Shown in pieces: positions 9,205 through 17,729 of a DNA stretch of 64,000 nt (the first letter of the stretch is position 1; every line of letters begins with the position of its first letter). Below the pieces are notes generated by a model. It did not search any database. It was not told the DNA's origin and saw only the letters and a list, made by a program, of their open reading frames with translations. This stretch comes from Novosphingobium sp. GTDB lineage: Bacteria; Pseudomonadota; Alphaproteobacteria; Sphingomonadales; Sphingomonadaceae. Location: contig NZ_JAIXZS010000028.1 in the NCBI RefSeq assembly GCF_027489515.1, positions 1 to 64,000 on the forward strand. The letters run 5' to 3'. The position numbers and the translations under genes are program-made.

Positions 9205-9465
9205 GTGACGAACAATCCACCCAATCTTGACCTTCCCCAGCTATTCGCGGCGCTGGAAGTCTCGGACATCTGCGCGATCAACGGCATTGCCAGTCTTGCC
9301 AATATCCTGCGCCAGCGCGGTCTGCTCACCGTTCCCGAGGCATCGGCGCTTCACCAGAGCATGAGCCTGCCGCTGAGCCTGCCGCGCCATGCGGACAATC
9401 TCGCGGTGCAGGAACTCCAGCTCCACATCGACCAGCTCTTCGCGCACATCGTCGCGCCCGACTAG
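9205..9465 (+). CDS. Small hypothetical protein
   Basis: An 86-residue frame that begins with GTG immediately after the preceding TGA (9202-9204), which suggests re-initiation from the gene before it. The product is Leu-rich and helical (LPQLFAALEVSDICAINGIASLANILRQRGLL), with no transmembrane segment. Its TAG overlaps by three bases the stop of the convergent siroheme synthase gene. No family was recognised; it is supported by length, codon bias and tight coupling. Confidence 0.5.
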   Translation: MTNNPPNLDLPQLFAALEVSDICAINGIASLANILRQRGLLTVPEASALHQSMSLPLSLPRHADNLAVQELQLHIDQLFAHIVAPD

Positions 9466-10235
9466 GGCCCCTCGATCTCCACCACGATCCCGCTGTCCAG
9501 CTCCGCATCGCCCGGTGCAATCCGCGCCGCATCCGCGCGCACGCGCGCCAGCACGGCAGCAGGCACATCCGGCCCCGCCACCACCGCATCGGCCTGCCCC
9601 AGCAGCCGCGCTTCGCGCAGCGTCAGATCATCCGGATCGGCCGAGCGCAGCTGGATCGTGAACCGACCCGCCGCGCCATCGCTGCCGCCCGCCAGCCAGG
9701 CACCGACATCCGCACCGTCGCGCAGCGGATCAAGCGACCCGCCTTCTTCGAGCGCCGCATCAAGCGCGCGCCGTCGCTCAGACCCAGTGGGCCAGCGCGC
9801 ACGCATCGCCCCGCGCGCCGCGTAGAGCGCTTCGGCCAGCGCCCCCAGCCCCTGCGGCAGCAGACGCTCGAGCCGCAGGCGCAGCGCTTTCGCCAGCCCC
9901 GCCGAGGCCCCGCCGGTGCCCACCGCAATCAGCACCGGCGCCCGATCGATGATCGAGGGCGTGGTGAAATCGCACAGTGCGGGCTTGTCGACCACATTGA
10001 CCAGAAGCCCTGCACCGCGCGCGCGGATTGCATCGGCCTGACAAGCCGCCTCATCCTCGTGCGCGATGAACGCAAGCCGCGCGCCGATATCGATGCCCTC
10101 GGCGAGGTCCTCGATCACCTTGCCGCCTGCGCGCACCACCAGCCGCCGCTTCGCGTCCGCCGCCTCGCCATGGCCCAGCACCACCACCGGCAGCCCGGCA
10201 AGGCGATGGAACAGGGGGAGACTGGGCAGGCTCAT
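9462..10235 (-). CDS. Siroheme synthase N-terminal type: precorrin-2 dehydrogenase/ferrochelatase
   Basis: Converts precorrin-2 to sirohydrochlorin (NAD+-dependent), and in this family often inserts iron to make siroheme for sulfite or nitrite reductase. The 257-residue product begins LPLFHRLAGLPVVVLGHGEAADAKRRL, the NAD-binding Rossmann segment of the CysG/Met8 family, and has the family's middle signature VDKPALCDFTTPSIIDRAPVLIAVGTGGASAGLAKALR. Start taken as the ATG at 10233-10235. The methyltransferase half of CysG is absent, so a separate uroporphyrinogen methyltransferase is expected elsewhere. It follows lysA by 10 bases. Confidence 0.87.
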   Translation of the reverse strand: MSLPSLPLFHRLAGLPVVVLGHGEAADAKRRLVVRAGGKVIEDLAEGIDIGARLAFIAHEDEAACQADAIRARGAGLLVNVVDKPALCDFTTPSIIDRAPVLIAVGTGGASAGLAKALRLRLERLLPQGLGALAEALYAARGAMRARWPTGSERRRALDAALEEGGSLDPLRDGADVGAWLAGGSDGAAGRFTIQLRSADPDDLTLREARLLGQADAVVAGPDVPAAVLARVRADAARIAPGDAELDSGIVVEIEGP

Positions 10236-10245
10236 GCCAAGCGCC

Positions 10246-11505
10246 TCATGCAAGCCACTCGGGCACGCGCTCGGCGGAAAGGATCGTCGATGGCTCGATC
10301 CGGTCTGCCACCACGGCCCACCTTTCGCCGTCCACCATCACTTCGGGCACCATGGGGCGCGAATTGTAGGTGTTGGCCATCGTTGCGCCATAGGCGCCCG
10401 CGGTGCGGAACACTGCGAGATCGCCCCGCGCCACCACGTCGATGTCGCGCGCCATGGCGAACGTATCGCTCGATTCGCAGATCGGGCCGACGATGTTCGC
10501 GGTCATTCTCTCGCCGCCGGGCTTCACCGCGCTGAAATCGTGCCAGGCATCGTACATCGCCGGACGCGCCAGATCGTTCATCGCGGCATCGACGACGACC
10601 CAGGGATGCAGCGCACCCTGCTTCACGCGGACAACTTCCGTCAGCAGCACGCCGGTGTTGCCAGTGATCAGGCGCCCCGGCTCGAACATCAGCGTGACAT
10701 CCCAGTCCTTCGTCACCCGCGCGATCATCGCGGCATAGTCGGCGGGCTGGGGAAACACTTCGCCGGCCTTGTAGGGCACGCCGACACCGCCGCCGAGGTC
10801 CATGTGCGTCACAGCAAAGCCTTCGGCGCGGATCGCCTGCATCAGCGCTCCGGCCTTGGTAAAGGCGGCTTCCAGCGGATCGAGCTTGGAAAGCTGGCTG
10901 CCGATGTGGAGCGCGAGGCCTCGCAGGTTGAGGCCCGGCAGCGCGGAGAGCCGCGCGTAGATGCCGCCTGCCCGGTCATACGGCACGCCGAACTTGTTCT
11001 CGGCCTTGCCGGTCGAAATCTTGGCATGCGTCCCCGCATCAACATCGGGATTGATGCGCAGGGTCGCCGTCGCGGTCAGCCCCATGCTCGCCGCGATCTC
11101 GGCAAGTTCCTGCCCCTCTTCTTCGCTTTCGAGGTTGAACTGCCCGCAGCCCGCCTGCAGCGCGCGGCGCATTTCCGCCGCGGTCTTGCCCACGCCGGAG
11201 AAGACCACATCGCCCGCCGGGATCCCCGCCGCCAGCGCGCGGTCCATCTCGCCCCCGGAGACAACATCGGCGCCATAGCCTTCCGCCGCCAGCACCTTGA
11301 GCACGGCAAGGTTGGGATTGGACTTCACCGCGAAGGCAAGGTGGACCTTGGGCAGCACCGAGAGCGCATCGCGGAACACCTGCGCATGGCGCGTCAGCGT
11401 GGCGCGCGAGTAGACATAGACCGGCGTGCCGACTTCGGCGGCGATCACGGGCAGCGGCACATCTTCGGCATGAAGCACGCCGCCACGATATTCGAAATGA
11501 TCCAT
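10246..11505 (-). CDS. lysA: Diaminopimelate decarboxylase
   Basis: PLP enzyme that decarboxylates meso-diaminopimelate to lysine, the last step of lysine synthesis. The 419-residue product shows the PLP lysine in AFAVKSNPN (Lys61), the glycine-rich MDLGGGVGVPY phosphate-binding loop, and the family signature near GPICESSDTFA with the catalytic Cys. The start is the ATG at 11503-11505. It lies in a minus-strand cluster argH-lipoprotein-lysA, a widespread arrangement. Confidence 0.96.
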   Translation of the reverse strand: MDHFEYRGGVLHAEDVPLPVIAAEVGTPVYVYSRATLTRHAQVFRDALSVLPKVHLAFAVKSNPNLAVLKVLAAEGYGADVVSGGEMDRALAAGIPAGDVVFSGVGKTAAEMRRALQAGCGQFNLESEEEGQELAEIAASMGLTATATLRINPDVDAGTHAKISTGKAENKFGVPYDRAGGIYARLSALPGLNLRGLALHIGSQLSKLDPLEAAFTKAGALMQAIRAEGFAVTHMDLGGGVGVPYKAGEVFPQPADYAAMIARVTKDWDVTLMFEPGRLITGNTGVLLTEVVRVKQGALHPWVVVDAAMNDLARPAMYDAWHDFSAVKPGGERMTANIVGPICESSDTFAMARDIDVVARGDLAVFRTAGAYGATMANTYNSRPMVPEVMVDGERWAVVADRIEPSTILSAERVPEWLA

Positions 11506-11552
11506 CGGGTATTCCTGGAAATTAGGGTCTCCAGCCGGGCTGGAGAAGGATT

Positions 11553-11795
11553 CTAGTCCTCGGGGGGGAGGTCGAACGGATCGTCCTCGCGGTCCTCCGA
11601 GCGGCTGCGCAGCTCGATATTGCGCTGGGGTTTCGCCTGCACCGGAGGGGTGAGCAGTACGTCGGCGCGCGGTTTATCTTCGCGGCCATAAGGCGCGGGC
11701 GGCAATGCGCGCCCTGCCAGCGGCTGCAGCTCGCGCCGCGCGCCGCATCCGGCGAGCAGCATGGCAACGAGCAGAACAGACAAAGCTTTGCGCAT
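11553..11795 (-). CDS. Small lipoprotein between argH and lysA (LptM-like position)
   Basis: An 80-residue lipoprotein: start [13 protein letters not shown], lipobox LLAGC with the modified Cys about residue 17, then a short Pro/Arg-rich, acidic tail ending DPFDLPPED. The position between argH and lysA is that of the small lipoprotein called LptM/YifL in enterobacteria, which assists LptD assembly. Similarity is in position and architecture only, so the role is inferred. The ATG at 11793-11795 shares a base with the argH stop. Confidence 0.75.
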   Translation of the reverse strand: MRKALSVLLVAMLLAGCGARRELQPLAGRALPPAPYGREDKPRADVLLTPPVQAKPQRNIELRSRSEDREDDPFDLPPED

Positions 11796-13210
11796 CACGC
11801 CTCGATATCCGTTGGCAGCCCCAGCGCAGCACGCGCCTCGGCGACCCGTTTTCGTACCTCATCTGGCGCGGTTCCGCCATGGCTGGCGCGCGCCGCAACG
11901 CTCGCTTCGACCGAAAGCGCGGCAAACACGCGCTCGTCCACCCGCGGGTCGATCGCCTTGAGGTCCGCCAGCGCCAGCTGATCGAGCGCAACGCCGCGGG
12001 CCTCGGCGAGTTTCACGGCCGAGCCGGTGATATGATGCGCCTCGCGGAAAGGAATGTTTGCCTGGCGCACCAGCCAGTCGGCGAGGTCGGTCGCGGTCGC
12101 ATAGCCGAGCTCTGCCGCGCCGCGCATCCGCTCCGTCCGGAAGGTTGCCTCAGCCACCATGCCCGTCATCGCGGCGATGGAAAGGGCCAGGAGCGAGGCT
12201 GCCTCGAACACTGGCGGCTTGTCGTCCTGCATGTCCTTTGAATAGGCCAGCGGCAGGCCCTTCATCGTGATCATCAGCGCGGTGAGGCAGCCAACGATCC
12301 GCCCGGAATGCCCGCGCACCAGCTCCGCCGCATCGGGGTTCTTCTTCTGCGGCATGATCGAGCTGCCGGTCGAAAGGCTATCCGGCAGGGTGACGAAGCC
12401 GAAGGGCTGGCTCGCCCAGATCACGAATTCCTCGGCAAGGCGCGAGAGGTGCAGCGAGCACTGCGCCGCTGCCATCAGGAAATCGAGCGCGAAATCGCGG
12501 TCTGACACCGAATCGAGGCTGTTCGCGGTCGGCCCGTCGAAGCCCAGCGCCATGGCCGTCGCATGGCGGTCGATGGGAAAGCCCGTTCCCGCCAGCGCGG
12601 CCGAGCCCAGCGGGCACTGGTTCATCCGCACCCGCGCATCGGCAAAGCGCGAGCGATCACGCCCGATCATCTCGTAATAGGCCATCAGGTGATGCCCCAG
12701 CGTCACCGGCTGCGCGGTCTGCAAATGGGTAAAGCCGGGCATGATGCTCGCGGCATGTTCGCCCGCACGCGTCACCAGCGCGATCTGCAGCGCCTCCAGC
12801 GCGGCCCCGGTCTGGTCCACCGCATCGCGCACCCAGAGGCGAAAATCGGTTGCCACCTGATCGTTGCGGCTGCGCGCGGTGTGGAGCCGCCCTGCCGCCG
12901 GGCCGATCAGTTCGGCGAGACGGCTCTCGGTCGTCATGTGGATGTCTTCGAGGTCCCAGTCTTCGGGCACCCCGCTGGCCTCATACTCTGCTGCAACCTG
13001 ATCGAGGCCGCCCGCAATCAGCGCCGCATCGTCCGCCGTCACGATGCCCTGCGCCCCCAGCATGGCCACATGGGCCTTTGACGCGGCGATATCCTGCCGC
13101 CACAAGGCCTTGTCGAAGGGAATCGAGGCGTTGATCTCGCGCATCACGGCCGAAGGGCCCGCCGCGAAGCGCCCGCCCCACATCTGGTTGGAGCCTGAAT
13201 TGCCGCTCAT
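11795..13210 (-). CDS. argH: Argininosuccinate lyase
   Basis: Splits argininosuccinate into arginine and fumarate. The 471-residue product has [10 protein letters not shown] at its N-terminus, HMTTESRL, and the fumarase/ASL signature [12 protein letters not shown] with the flexible catalytic loop. The ATG at 13208-13210 is preceded on the minus strand by GAAGAGAG; an ATG nine codons in (13183) is the alternative. Its start codon overlaps by two bases the start codon of the divergent TlpA-like gene, which is unusual. Confidence 0.95.
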   Translation of the reverse strand: MSGNSGSNQMWGGRFAAGPSAVMREINASIPFDKALWRQDIAASKAHVAMLGAQGIVTADDAALIAGGLDQVAAEYEASGVPEDWDLEDIHMTTESRLAELIGPAAGRLHTARSRNDQVATDFRLWVRDAVDQTGAALEALQIALVTRAGEHAASIMPGFTHLQTAQPVTLGHHLMAYYEMIGRDRSRFADARVRMNQCPLGSAALAGTGFPIDRHATAMALGFDGPTANSLDSVSDRDFALDFLMAAAQCSLHLSRLAEEFVIWASQPFGFVTLPDSLSTGSSIMPQKKNPDAAELVRGHSGRIVGCLTALMITMKGLPLAYSKDMQDDKPPVFEAASLLALSIAAMTGMVAEATFRTERMRGAAELGYATATDLADWLVRQANIPFREAHHITGSAVKLAEARGVALDQLALADLKAIDPRVDERVFAALSVEASVAARASHGGTAPDEVRKRVAEARAALGLPTDIEA

Positions 13211-13829
13211 GTCCCCGAATCTCTCTTCACGGCGTCCGTCCGCCTTGTTGGTCCCGCTCGTTGTCGCAGGCCTTCTTGCCGGGTGCGATAGGCAAACCCC
13301 GGCAGACACGCAACCGCAGAGCAGCGCATCAGCAAGTGCTTCTGACGCACCGGCTGCGCCGGCAGGAGGCGGGGAAGTCTTCAACGGCACGCTCGACATA
13401 TCGAGCCGCGGCGCCGCGCTGCCCGATTTCACCTTCACCGATCCATCGGGCAAGAAGCTGCGCACGCTCGATCTCAAGGGCAAGCCGGTGCTGATCAACC
13501 TCTGGGCCACCTGGTGCGGCCCTTGCGTGCTCGAAATGCCGACGCTTGATGCGCTCGCTGCGGCCAAGGCGGGCAAACTGACGGTGCTCACCGTCTCACA
13601 GGATCTTGATCAGGCCGCAGCCGTCGATGCCTTCTTCAAGGGTCGCAAGCTCACGCATCTCGCGCCGTGGCTCGATCCGGACAATGCGCTCAGCCAGCAC
13701 TATGGCACCGGCGTTCTGCCGACGACCGTGCTCTATGATGCGCAGGGCCGCGAGGTCTGGCGCATGATCGGCTCGCACGACTGGGCCGGGCCGCGGACCG
13801 ACGCGATGCTGGCCGATACGCTGCGCTAA
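13209..13829 (+). CDS. TlpA/ResA-like thiol-disulfide oxidoreductase, lipoprotein
   Basis: A 206-residue thioredoxin-fold lipoprotein acting in the periplasm. The lipobox is LLAGC with the acylated Cys26, followed by a Ser/Ala-rich linker and a TlpA/ResA domain. The active site is TWCGPC (residues 101-106), and the cis-Pro loop is [10 protein letters not shown]. Likely roles are reduction of apocytochrome c or of copper-site cysteines in oxidase assembly. The ATG at 13209 overlaps the divergent argH start, so its promoter and ribosome-binding site must lie inside argH. Confidence 0.88.
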   Translation: MSPNLSSRRPSALLVPLVVAGLLAGCDRQTPADTQPQSSASASASDAPAAPAGGGEVFNGTLDISSRGAALPDFTFTDPSGKKLRTLDLKGKPVLINLWATWCGPCVLEMPTLDALAAAKAGKLTVLTVSQDLDQAAAVDAFFKGRKLTHLAPWLDPDNALSQHYGTGVLPTTVLYDAQGREVWRMIGSHDWAGPRTDAMLADTLR

Positions 13830-15691
13830 AGTGCTCTTGCCGCGAGTATCCGCGAGACCTGCCTGACGACGACGGGATCGTCGCCGCCCAGAGCCATCGC
13901 ACGTTCCGCCATGGAGACGGCTTCATCGCGCCGCCGCGTGGTCCACAGGAGATGGGCCGTGAGCGCCAGCGCCGGCGGGTGATCGGGCACCGCGCGGCCC
14001 AATGCCCCAAGCGCCGCCAGCGCATCGTCATGAAGCCTGCGCTTCACCAGCGTGCGCGCCAGGGTCATGCCGGCCCAGACATCGCGCGGATCGATGCGCA
14101 CCATGGCCTCCAGCGCAGTACAGGTCGCGGCGAGGTCGCCATGCGCGAGGCTGATGCGCACCCCGGATTCGAGCAGCGTCCGTTCCTCCGGGCTCGCCGC
14201 CAGGTGCCGTACTATCAACGCGTGCGCACGGCCAAGCTCACCCTGCGCGACGAGCCATCCGGCGATTTGCGAGGCGAAGAGGGGCGGGAGCCACGCGAGC
14301 GGCTCCGCGATCCGCACGAGCTGCGCCAAACCTGTTGCGTCGCGCAGACGCTCCATGCGCACGAATGTGTAATGCAGCCGGGGCGGTTGCTCCGCGCCCC
14401 GCTGGGCAAAGCGGGCGAGCAGCGCCGCACCGGCTGACGCATCTGCCGCATCGGGTGAAGCGGACAGCGCGCGGGCTGCATCGAAGACCCAGTCCGGCCG
14501 GCTCGCAACGAGCGCCTCGTCCTCCGCCTGCGCCAGTTTGCGCGCATAGGGCATTGCTGCCGCGATCTCCCCGCGCGCCACATGCAGGCGCAGCGCCGCG
14601 ATCTGCACGGCAGGATCGCCGCTCGCCGACACGCTATCGGCATGGGCGGCGCGGAGCGCTTCTGCCGCATCGAACTGCAAGCCTTCGACCAGATTGGCAA
14701 ACTGCAGCAGATCGCGCGCCTGCCGTTCCGCGTCGCCTGGCACGTAGGCCGCCGTCACGTGCTGCATGATCCGCGCGACAAAGGCAGGGTTGATGTGGAT
14801 GAGATCATCCTCCCACACCTCTGGCCGCCGCGTGAGCATCGCGATCTCGTAGCTCGGGAAGTAATCGACGTTCGGATGCGCGGCGGAAACCTCGCCCGCC
14901 ACGGCCCGCAGCACTGCCTTGGAATGGCTGTTCGCAACGAGGATATCATCCTCGGTGAAAGTGCGCCCAAGCACGACCGGTGACGTGGTGAGCAGCACCT
15001 TGCGCTTGCCGTCGGCCAGCAGGTTGACCGTGCGCTCAACATAGTCCTTCGCGGCCGCGAAGCTCATGCGCACAAAGGAGAACCGTTCGCGGTCGCTGCG
15101 GCGGGCCCAGGCGGTATCGAAATCGACCCAGGTGCCGGTCACTGCATCGTGCCATGCCTCGATCAGACCCAGCGTGATGATCGCGACATCGGCCACGAAA
15201 GCCCCGCGAAAGTAGCTGTAGAGCGCGCGGCGATGCGCGATCGCCGCCTCGAGCGGCAGCGCCCCGGCATGGTCCGGGCGCGACCACAGATCCGCCCAGC
15301 GCCCCGGCGCCACTTCGAGCAGCAGGGGCATGATATCCGCTTCGCCCACCTGATCGTCGCGGCAGAAGATGCGGTTCGCCCAATCCAGTTCCTGCCAGAT
15401 CGCCGCCGGCGTGTAGCGGTTGCGCTGCAGGCCGTCCTCGACTTCGCCGTAGAGCACCCGGTAGCCATCCGCGATCAGCCGCCGGCCGAGATTGTGCGCA
15501 AAACAGCTGCCGATGACGAAGAAACCCTGCTCTCGCGTGAAGCCGAACGAAGGGCGCAGTGCGGGCCAGCATTCGGGCTCGATACGGTTTTCCTGCCCGC
15601 GCGGCAGCATGCGGCCAAACCGGTTGGCCCGGGCCTGCGCAAGCGCAGTGTCGAGCGGGATTTTGCCGGTCAAAGGCTCGGTCTTGCGCAT
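13826..15691 (-). CDS. GSCFA-domain protein with C-terminal TPR repeats
   Basis: A 621-residue protein. The GSCFA signature is IGSCFAHNLGRRL (residues about 60-72), with the supporting blocks RNRYTPAAIWQELDWA and ITLGLIEAWHD; the domain is thought to be an SGNH-hydrolase-like fold in extracellular polysaccharide contexts. From about residue 330 the sequence becomes Ala-rich and helical with TPR-like pairs (for example LARTLVKRRLHDDALAALGALGRAVPDHPPALALTAHLL). No signal peptide is evident. The function is unknown; the family identification is good. Confidence 0.85.
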   Translation of the reverse strand: MRKTEPLTGKIPLDTALAQARANRFGRMLPRGQENRIEPECWPALRPSFGFTREQGFFVIGSCFAHNLGRRLIADGYRVLYGEVEDGLQRNRYTPAAIWQELDWANRIFCRDDQVGEADIMPLLLEVAPGRWADLWSRPDHAGALPLEAAIAHRRALYSYFRGAFVADVAIITLGLIEAWHDAVTGTWVDFDTAWARRSDRERFSFVRMSFAAAKDYVERTVNLLADGKRKVLLTTSPVVLGRTFTEDDILVANSHSKAVLRAVAGEVSAAHPNVDYFPSYEIAMLTRRPEVWEDDLIHINPAFVARIMQHVTAAYVPGDAERQARDLLQFANLVEGLQFDAAEALRAAHADSVSASGDPAVQIAALRLHVARGEIAAAMPYARKLAQAEDEALVASRPDWVFDAARALSASPDAADASAGAALLARFAQRGAEQPPRLHYTFVRMERLRDATGLAQLVRIAEPLAWLPPLFASQIAGWLVAQGELGRAHALIVRHLAASPEERTLLESGVRISLAHGDLAATCTALEAMVRIDPRDVWAGMTLARTLVKRRLHDDALAALGALGRAVPDHPPALALTAHLLWTTRRRDEAVSMAERAMALGGDDPVVVRQVSRILAARAL

Positions 15692-15752
15692 GGCACTCTG
15701 CGCATCGCACAGAGCGGCAGACGCTGTCCACCGCTCCTGCGTCTGGCCAGCT

Positions 15753-15932
15753 TCAGGCTGGCGCGCCGCCGCTGTGCTGCGTCAAGCGGTGCAGACGGTC
15801 CTTGATCGCCAGCTTGAGCTTCTTCAGCCGGATCAGCCGCCAACGATCCGGCGCTGTGCGCGCCTGCTCGCGGCCGATCTCCTTTTCGAGCCGGTGGTGC
15901 ATAAGCGAAAGTCGGTAGTCTTGCGCCTGCAT
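15753..15932 (-). CDS. YdcH/DUF465 family small protein
   Basis: A 59-residue gene with start ATG at 15930-15932 and TGA at 15753-15755. The product has the DUF465 pattern of a basic helical hairpin: LMHHRLEKEIGREQARTAP in the first helix and IRLKKLKLAIKDRLHRL in the second. Members are small cytoplasmic proteins common in alphaproteobacteria, with no assigned function. It lies 61 bases upstream of the GSCFA-TPR gene on the same strand. Confidence 0.85.
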   Translation of the reverse strand: MQAQDYRLSLMHHRLEKEIGREQARTAPDRWRLIRLKKLKLAIKDRLHRLTQHSGGAPA

Positions 15933-16184
15933 GGCAAATCTCCCTGTCCGAATGTCCGGTTCGAGCCGGCCCGGATCAGTCCTGATGGGTCAGGGGGATT
16001 GGACTGTCCGGGTCGGCTCGATGCGGTCCGACATCGCAGCTGCCGCGGGGGGAGTGTGACAGCTGCCAGAGGGGCCCGGTCCGCACGTAATGAGATAACG
16101 TTGCGGGAGACGGTCGGCCAATCAGTTTTGCTGCGCGCCGCGTATAAGCGGAGCCTATAGCGCTTGTTGGGGAAACTGGCCGGA

Positions 16185-16260
16185 TGGTGGGCGGTGACGG
16201 GCTCGAACCGCCGACCCTCTCGGTGTAAACGAGATGCTCTACCAACTGAGCTAACCGCCC
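16185..16260 (-). tRNA. tRNA-Val (anticodon TAC)
   Basis: A complete 76-nt tRNA including encoded CCA. The acceptor GGGCGGT pairs with ACCGCCC, the D stem is GCTC/GAGC, the anticodon stem TCTCG/CGAGA encloses TTTACAC (anticodon TAC), and the T arm carries GGTTCGAGC. It is the integration site of the neighbouring element: its 5' half (16223-16260) lies inside the repeat that recurs at 44252-44290. The gene therefore now depends on a 5' half and promoter at the element boundary. Confidence 0.97.
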
Positions 16261-16261
16261 G
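16223..16261 (-). repeat. Left attachment-site repeat (5' half of tRNA-Val)
   Basis: A 39-bp segment identical to 44252-44290, covering the acceptor 5' strand, D arm and anticodon loop. Five further bases on its left match with one mismatch. It is the left att core of the integrated element; at this end the 3' half of the tRNA still follows, so the gene is intact. Confidence 0.9.
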
Positions 16262-16278
16262 CTTTCGCGGAAGCCGCG

Positions 16279-16307
16279 CTATTGCTAGGTTTTCCCGCTT
16301 CGGTCAA
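16279..16307 (-). promoter_or_regulatory. tRNA-Val promoter on the element side
   Basis: On the minus strand, TTGACC (16302-16307) and CAATAG (16279-16284) are 17 bases apart, 18 bases before the tRNA 5' end. The same layout (TTGACG, 17 bases, CATGAG) occurs at 44308-44336 next to the right repeat. The element thus appears to supply a replacement promoter for the host tRNA. Confidence 0.7.
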
Positions 16308-16363
16308 CAGGAACCAGCCGGCAAGGAACGGCAGCAAATTGCGTCCCGCGGCACCTAGATTGT

Positions 16364-16382
16364 CGGAATAGTGTCGGAATGA
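16364..16382 (+). repeat. 19-bp subterminal repeat, left copy
   Basis: CGGAATAGTGTCGGAATGA recurs with one mismatch at 44172-44190, inside the end of the integrase gene. Both copies are in the same orientation and lie about 100 and 60 bases inside the attachment repeats, so they may be arm-type integrase binding sites. Confidence 0.4.
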
Positions 16383-16680
16383 TCTCGCCATTCGAGAGCG
16401 CGAAAGATGGCTTTGATCCTTGCTTCCATAGAGACCCTGGAGCCAAATGCGCTTGCCAGACCATGATGCGCGACGGGCAGCTGAAAAGAGCGACGTAGAG
16501 TGCAATCAAATCAGCGGCCGACGCTTTCGGGGAACTGATCTCGCGAGAGCCATCGTCGTGGCACGAGCCGACATCACGCTGGTGGTAACACGATCCCGGA
16601 ACATGCGCCGTTTTCGAATGTTTCACTTATTGCGTTTATTGCGAATATCGCATAGCTGAGCGCAGTAGAGGAGCCCGCCT

Positions 16681-17136
16681 GTGACCATTCCAGCTTTCGC
16701 CGAGGAGATCGGCGCACGCCTACCTTCTGCAAGCGAGAAGGCGGCGGCCAACCAGCTACGCCAGATCATAGCCGTCCATGCCGACGGTGACGCCACGCTG
16801 CGCGTGCTCGGTAACGATCGCCAACCTGTTGACGTGACGCTCACGCCAGCGCTTTCGCACCTGCTGATAGAGCTGCTGGGGCACATTGGTCGTGGTGACG
16901 CGGTGACCCTCGTCCCGGTGCATCAGATGCTGTCGACGCAACAGGCAGCCGACATCCTGAACGTGTCCCGGCCGCACCTGATCTCTCTGCTTGAGAAAGG
17001 GTCGATCCCGCATGTGCTTGTGGGCCGGCACCGGCGCATCCGGGCCGAGGACCTCTTCGCATACAAGCAGGAGCGCGACTCGAGGCGCCGGCAGGCCCTG
17101 TCCGACCTCGCCGAGAATGACGCGGAGCTGCTGTAG
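16681..17136 (+). CDS. HTH antitoxin-like protein (excisionase-type DNA-binding domain)
   Basis: A 151-residue protein from a GTG start. The C-terminal part (residues about 83-125, MLSTQQAADILNVSRPHLISLLEKG then GRHRRIRAEDL) is an excisionase/MerR-like winged helix typical of antitoxins paired with PIN toxins. The N-terminal half contains a short beta-rich segment. The PIN-domain gene starts three bases after its stop. It probably represses the pair by binding the palindrome upstream at 16641-16651 (inferred). Confidence 0.78.
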   Translation: MTIPAFAEEIGARLPSASEKAAANQLRQIIAVHADGDATLRVLGNDRQPVDVTLTPALSHLLIELLGHIGRGDAVTLVPVHQMLSTQQAADILNVSRPHLISLLEKGSIPHVLVGRHRRIRAEDLFAYKQERDSRRRQALSDLAENDAELL

Positions 17137-17138
17137 CC

Positions 17139-17729
17139 TTGTTCGCTAACCGCTACACGGCTTTCGTTGACGCTTGCTCACTGGTCGGTGTGCTCAAGCG
17201 CAACATGCTTCTGACGCTCGCCGAGGAGGGCTTCTTCCGTATACGCTGGTCAGCAGAGGTGCTGGATGAGGTCGAGCGCGCCCTCGACGAGATTCACGCA
17301 GCCAAGGGGAACCCCAACTCGGCGGCCGCCGCCAAGGACCAGCGCGAGCGCATGGAGCGGGCATTCGAAGAAGCCCCCGTGACGGACTACGAGGCTCTCA
17401 AGGCTGTCTGCGCGGGGGTTCCAGACAAGGACGACCATCACGTCGTCGCAGCGGCCCTGACGGCACAAGCGGCGACGATCGTGACGGACAACCTAAAAGA
17501 CTTCCCCGAGGGTGTCCTCGCAGATTTAAACATCGAGGCGAAGTCTACCGATGCGTTCATCGCGGACACCATCGAGCTTGATCCAGGCCGAGCTGTCGGA
17601 GCGATCAGGCGAATGCGCGAACGCTTCAAGAACCCGGCCCTGAACGCAGAGGCGCTGCTCCTGAAGATCGAAGCAGTGGGGCTGACGGAAACAGCCGACA
17701 CGCTTCGATCCTACCTCTCGGTCCTCTGA
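17139..17729 (+). CDS. PIN-domain toxin
   Basis: A 196-residue PIN-domain ribonuclease-like protein, probably the toxin partner of the preceding gene. Conserved acidic positions are visible: Asp11 in AFVDACSL, Glu43-Glu45 in VLDEVERAL, Asp96-Asp99 in PDKDDHHVVAAA and Asp117 in IVTDNLKDFP. The start is a TTG at 17139, three bases after the antitoxin stop, giving the usual N-terminus before the first Asp. A C-terminal helical extension of about 60 residues goes beyond the minimal PIN fold. Targets are unknown. Confidence 0.8.
   Translation: MFANRYTAFVDACSLVGVLKRNMLLTLAEEGFFRIRWSAEVLDEVERALDEIHAAKGNPNSAAAAKDQRERMERAFEEAPVTDYEALKAVCAGVPDKDDHHVVAAALTAQAATIVTDNLKDFPEGVLADLNIEAKSTDAFIADTIELDPGRAVGAIRRMRERFKNPALNAEALLLKIEAVGLTETADTLRSYLSVL

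Larger units (their letters stand above)
16262..16680. other. Left end of the element, no clear gene
   Basis: About 420 bases containing the tRNA promoter, one copy of a 19-bp motif shared with the right end (16364-16382), and an AT-richer stretch before the toxin-antitoxin pair. A short palindrome GCGAATATCGC (16641-16651) and two ATTGCG copies near 16630-16642 are a plausible operator for that pair. No convincing coding sequence was seen. Confidence 0.5.

Noticed and set aside
10066..11556. A 496-codon plus-strand frame
   Set aside because: Antisense to lysA, which has full family motifs.
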